This document shows positions 6,391 to 8,443 of a stretch of 8,443 nucleotides of DNA, piece after piece. The translations under genes and the position numbers were made by a program. The first letter of the stretch is position 1. The number at the start of each line of letters is the position of its first letter. Location: positions 1 to 8,443 of the forward strand of contig CAZSMU010000155.1 of NCBI GenBank assembly GCA_964607915.1, written 5' to 3'. The notes beneath the pieces were generated by a model that was given only the letters and a program-made list of their open reading frames with translations, had not been told where the DNA came from and did not search any database. The stretch is from JADJPL01 sp964607915. GTDB taxonomy: Bacteria > Bacteroidota > Bacteroidia > Chitinophagales > Saprospiraceae.

Positions 6391-6948
6391 ATGAAAAAGT
6401 ACCTTCGCCCTGCCCTTTTGGTCTTGCTGGGGGCCTTTGTGCTCATCCAGTTGTTCCAGATAGACAAAAGCAACCCGCCCATTGACCCGGCCCAGGATTA
6501 CCTCTCCATGGCCAACCCACCGACAGAAATAGCGACGCTGGTCCGGCAGGCCTGCTACGACTGCCACTCGCACAGCACCACCTATCCCTGGTACGCCTGG
6601 GTCCAACCGGCCGGCTGGTGGCTCCAAAACCATGTACAAGAAGGCCGCGAACACCTCAACTTCGCCGTATGGACCACCTACCCCGCCAAACGGGCCGCCC
6701 ACAAACTCGAAGAGTGCTACGAAGTGGTCGAATCGGCGGAAATGCCCATGCAATCCTACACCTGGATGCACGCCGAAGCCCGCTTGTCGGACGCTCAACG
6801 CACGCAACTGGTCGGCTGGTTCCGGTCGGAATACCAGAAGGCAGAAGCCGTAGAGGCTGGCTCCCCAGATATGCCCACCTCCTCTGAAAAAACGGAAGGA
6901 GAAGAAGAGGGGTACGAAGCATACGAAAAAGGCGAAGCACACTACTGA
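6391..6948 (+). CDS. Membrane-anchored c-type haem-binding protein (Haem_bd-like)
   Basis: A 185-residue protein. A single N-terminal hydrophobic segment (about residues 5-22) acts as an anchor or signal, placing the rest in the periplasm. A CxxCH haem-attachment motif, C55-Y-D-C58-H59, is set in QACYDCHSH and followed by YPWYAWVQPAGWW. This is the typical order of the small Bacteroidota haem-binding domain family (Haem_bd), with a later EMPMQSYTWMH segment in which M118 or M120 could be the distal haem ligand. The likely role is single-haem electron transfer or haem sensing; the partner is not known. The family core is usually around 140-160 residues. Here residues from about 155 form an extra low-complexity acidic tail (EKTEGEEEGYEAYEKGEA) of unknown purpose. 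It follows the adaptor gene by 76 nt and precedes aceK by 11 nt, so it is more tightly linked to aceK. Confidence 0.88.
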   Translation: MKKYLRPALLVLLGAFVLIQLFQIDKSNPPIDPAQDYLSMANPPTEIATLVRQACYDCHSHSTTYPWYAWVQPAGWWLQNHVQEGREHLNFAVWTTYPAKRAAHKLEECYEVVESAEMPMQSYTWMHAEARLSDAQRTQLVGWFRSEYQKAEAVEAGSPDMPTSSEKTEGEEEGYEAYEKGEAHY

Positions 6949-6959
6949 TCCCTACCTGC

Positions 6960-8443
6960 ATGTTCGATAAACTCAAGCCATACGAAACTGCGTACCTGAT
7001 CTTGGACCGGTATATCCTGTACCACCATCAGTTCAAACGAGTCACCAAACGGGCAAAAATCCGCTTCGAGCAATGCGACTGGCAGGGTATGCAGAACGAT
7101 TCCCGCGAGCGCTCCCTGCTCTACCGCGATGCCGTAGGCGAAGCGACGCAAAAAGTCGTGGAGTTCCTCGGCCCCTTGGCAGCTGACCGAAACGTATGGC
7201 GGGAAATCAAAGAAATGTACCTGGAAGAAATTTTTAATTTCAACACCCGGAACATCGCTGAGACATTTTACAACTCCGTCTTCCGCCACTCGCACAAAGG
7301 CTTGAGCGCCGATGTGGACCTCATGTTCGTCACCGCGACCGGTACGTATCGGGAGTTCCGCTCGGCAGTACCCATCTACCATACGTTCTTCCTCACCAAG
7401 CCCATCGAATACACCCTGCACCAGATCCTTTCCTGCTACTCTTTTGATATCCCTTTTGAGAGCCTGAACCGCGACATCTGGTATATTGCCGAAACGCTGC
7501 GCCAGAAACTGCACGTGCACGAGCGCAGCCTGCGCCATGCCCGCATCGAAATGCTCAAGTCGGTCTTTTACCGCTCAAAAGGCGCGTATCTGGTGGGGCG
7601 TTTGTATCTCGAGGACAAACTCTACCCCTTCATTTTACCTCTGTTAAACGAGGAAAACGGCATCTTCGTAGATACTATCCTGCTGGAAGCCAACGATGCC
7701 AGCTCGCTGTTCAGCTACAACCGGGCCTATTTTCAAGTGGATACCGACATCGCCAGCGATATGGTGGATTTCCTGCGCACCATCCTGCCTTTTAAAAGCC
7801 TCGGGGAGTTGTACAACTCCATCGGCTTTGAAAAGCACGGAAAAACAGTGCTCTACCGCGACTTCCTGCGCCATACCGCCCTGACCTCCGATAAGTTTAC
7901 GATTGCACCGGGCATCAAGGGCATGGTCATGACCGTATTCACCCTGCCCTCCTACAGCATGGTCTTCAAGCTCATCAAAGACCGATTCCAGCCGCCCAAA
8001 AACGTCACAGAGCAGGAGGTGCGGGAAAAGTACGAGCTCGTCAACATGCACGACCGGGTGGGCCGTATGGCCGATAGCCACATGTTTGAAAACTTTGTCT
8101 TCGACCGCAATCGCTTTGACGACGAGCTGGTCGAGGAGTTGCTCCGCGAATGCCCTTCCAGAGTAAAATTGGATGGCGACAAACTGGAAATCAAACACTT
8201 GTATATTGAAAAACGGATGACCCCGCTCAATTTGTATTTGGAAAGGGCTACTCCGGAGGAGGCGGCCGTGGCCATCCGCGACTATGGGCGTGCCATCAAG
8301 GACATGGCCGCCGTCAACATTTTCCCAGGCGACATGCTCCTGAAAAACTTCGGGGTCACGCGCCTCAACCGCGTCGTATTTTATGATTATGACGAAATAG
8401 GGTTTATCACCGACTACCACTTCCGGCGCATCCCGGTGGCGCG
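6960..8443 (+). CDS. aceK: Isocitrate dehydrogenase kinase/phosphatase, 3' truncated by window
   Basis: A bifunctional enzyme that phosphorylates isocitrate dehydrogenase, inactivating it and sending isocitrate to the glyoxylate shunt, and also removes the phosphate. About 494 codons are present; E. coli AceK is 578 residues, so roughly the last 80 are missing. The N-terminal regulatory domain (1 to about 310) includes FNTRNIAETFYNSVFRH. The kinase domain shows the AceK-specific ATP loop APGIKGMVMTVF (from residue 316), K337 (E. coli K336), GRMAD with D372 (E. coli D371, tied to phosphatase activity), HLYIEKRMTPLN, catalytic D458 in NIFPGDML (E. coli D457), N463, and DYDE with D476 and D478. 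The constant one-residue offset from E. coli suggests an intact fold. The ATG at 6960 lies 11 nt after the haem-protein stop and gives the expected N-terminus. No Shine-Dalgarno sequence is visible. No aceA or aceB is seen in the window. Confidence 0.96.
   Translation, partial: MFDKLKPYETAYLILDRYILYHHQFKRVTKRAKIRFEQCDWQGMQNDSRERSLLYRDAVGEATQKVVEFLGPLAADRNVWREIKEMYLEEIFNFNTRNIAETFYNSVFRHSHKGLSADVDLMFVTATGTYREFRSAVPIYHTFFLTKPIEYTLHQILSCYSFDIPFESLNRDIWYIAETLRQKLHVHERSLRHARIEMLKSVFYRSKGAYLVGRLYLEDKLYPFILPLLNEENGIFVDTILLEANDASSLFSYNRAYFQVDTDIASDMVDFLRTILPFKSLGELYNSIGFEKHGKTVLYRDFLRHTALTSDKFTIAPGIKGMVMTVFTLPSYSMVFKLIKDRFQPPKNVTEQEVREKYELVNMHDRVGRMADSHMFENFVFDRNRFDDELVEELLRECPSRVKLDGDKLEIKHLYIEKRMTPLNLYLERATPEEAAVAIRDYGRAIKDMAAVNIFPGDMLLKNFGVTRLNRVVFYDYDEIGFITDYHFRRIPVA

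Noticed and set aside
5493..6482. Long minus-strand open frame of 329 codons
   Set aside because: Antisense to the adaptor gene; its Gly/Val/Phe-rich sequence is the usual mirror of a GC-rich codon-biased gene.
7644..8420. Minus-strand open frame of 258 codons
   Set aside because: Fully antisense to the well-conserved kinase domain of AceK, with no domain of its own.
1..8443. CRISPR array, tRNA, rRNA or transposase
   Set aside because: No regularly spaced repeats, no RNA gene-like sequence and no transposase domain were seen on either strand.

Overview
The window reads as part of a Bacteroidota chromosome. Three things point there: a CzcA-type RND pump fused to a TolC-like outer-membrane factor in one polypeptide, a preceding small His-rich exported protein of the type found beside such pumps in this phylum, and a TAnnTTTG promoter element with no clear Shine-Dalgarno sequences. 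A Saprospiraceae-like relative is possible but is only inference. All five genes are on the + strand.

Layout. Positions 1-176 are a regulatory region holding a perfect Crp/Fnr-type palindrome (35-48), the left copy of a 52-nt inverted repeat (80-131) and a Bacteroidota-type promoter (165-172) ending only 4 nt before the first start codon. A small exported His-rich protein follows (177-575). The 243-nt spacer 576-818 carries a hairpin over the stop codon, the right copy of the inverted repeat (621-672), a perfect 15-nt palindrome (694-708) and a small hairpin just before the next gene. Then come the pump-outer-membrane-factor fusion (819-5129) and, 45 nt on, its lipoprotein periplasmic adaptor (5175-6314). 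After a 76-nt spacer comes a membrane-anchored c-type haem protein (6391-6948), and 11 nt later isocitrate dehydrogenase kinase/phosphatase, aceK (6960 to the window end, truncated).

How the genes fit together. The fusion and the adaptor together encode all three parts of a tripartite heavy-metal efflux pump: inner-membrane proton/cation antiporter, periplasmic adaptor and outer-membrane channel. The Met triad of copper/silver pumps is replaced by Gln/Asp/Glu, so divalent cations (Co/Zn/Cd/Ni-like) are the likelier cargo. The small His-rich protein probably assists the pump. The haem protein and AceK are tightly spaced and may share a transcript. They suggest a respiration and carbon-flux unit (AceK switches isocitrate between the TCA cycle and the glyoxylate shunt) rather than metal export.

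Most worth a second look: the 52-nt inverted repeat (42/52 identical, no gaps) flanking the small gene, the internal signal-peptide-like segment at the fusion junction, the likely leaderless first gene, and aceK away from obvious glyoxylate-shunt genes.
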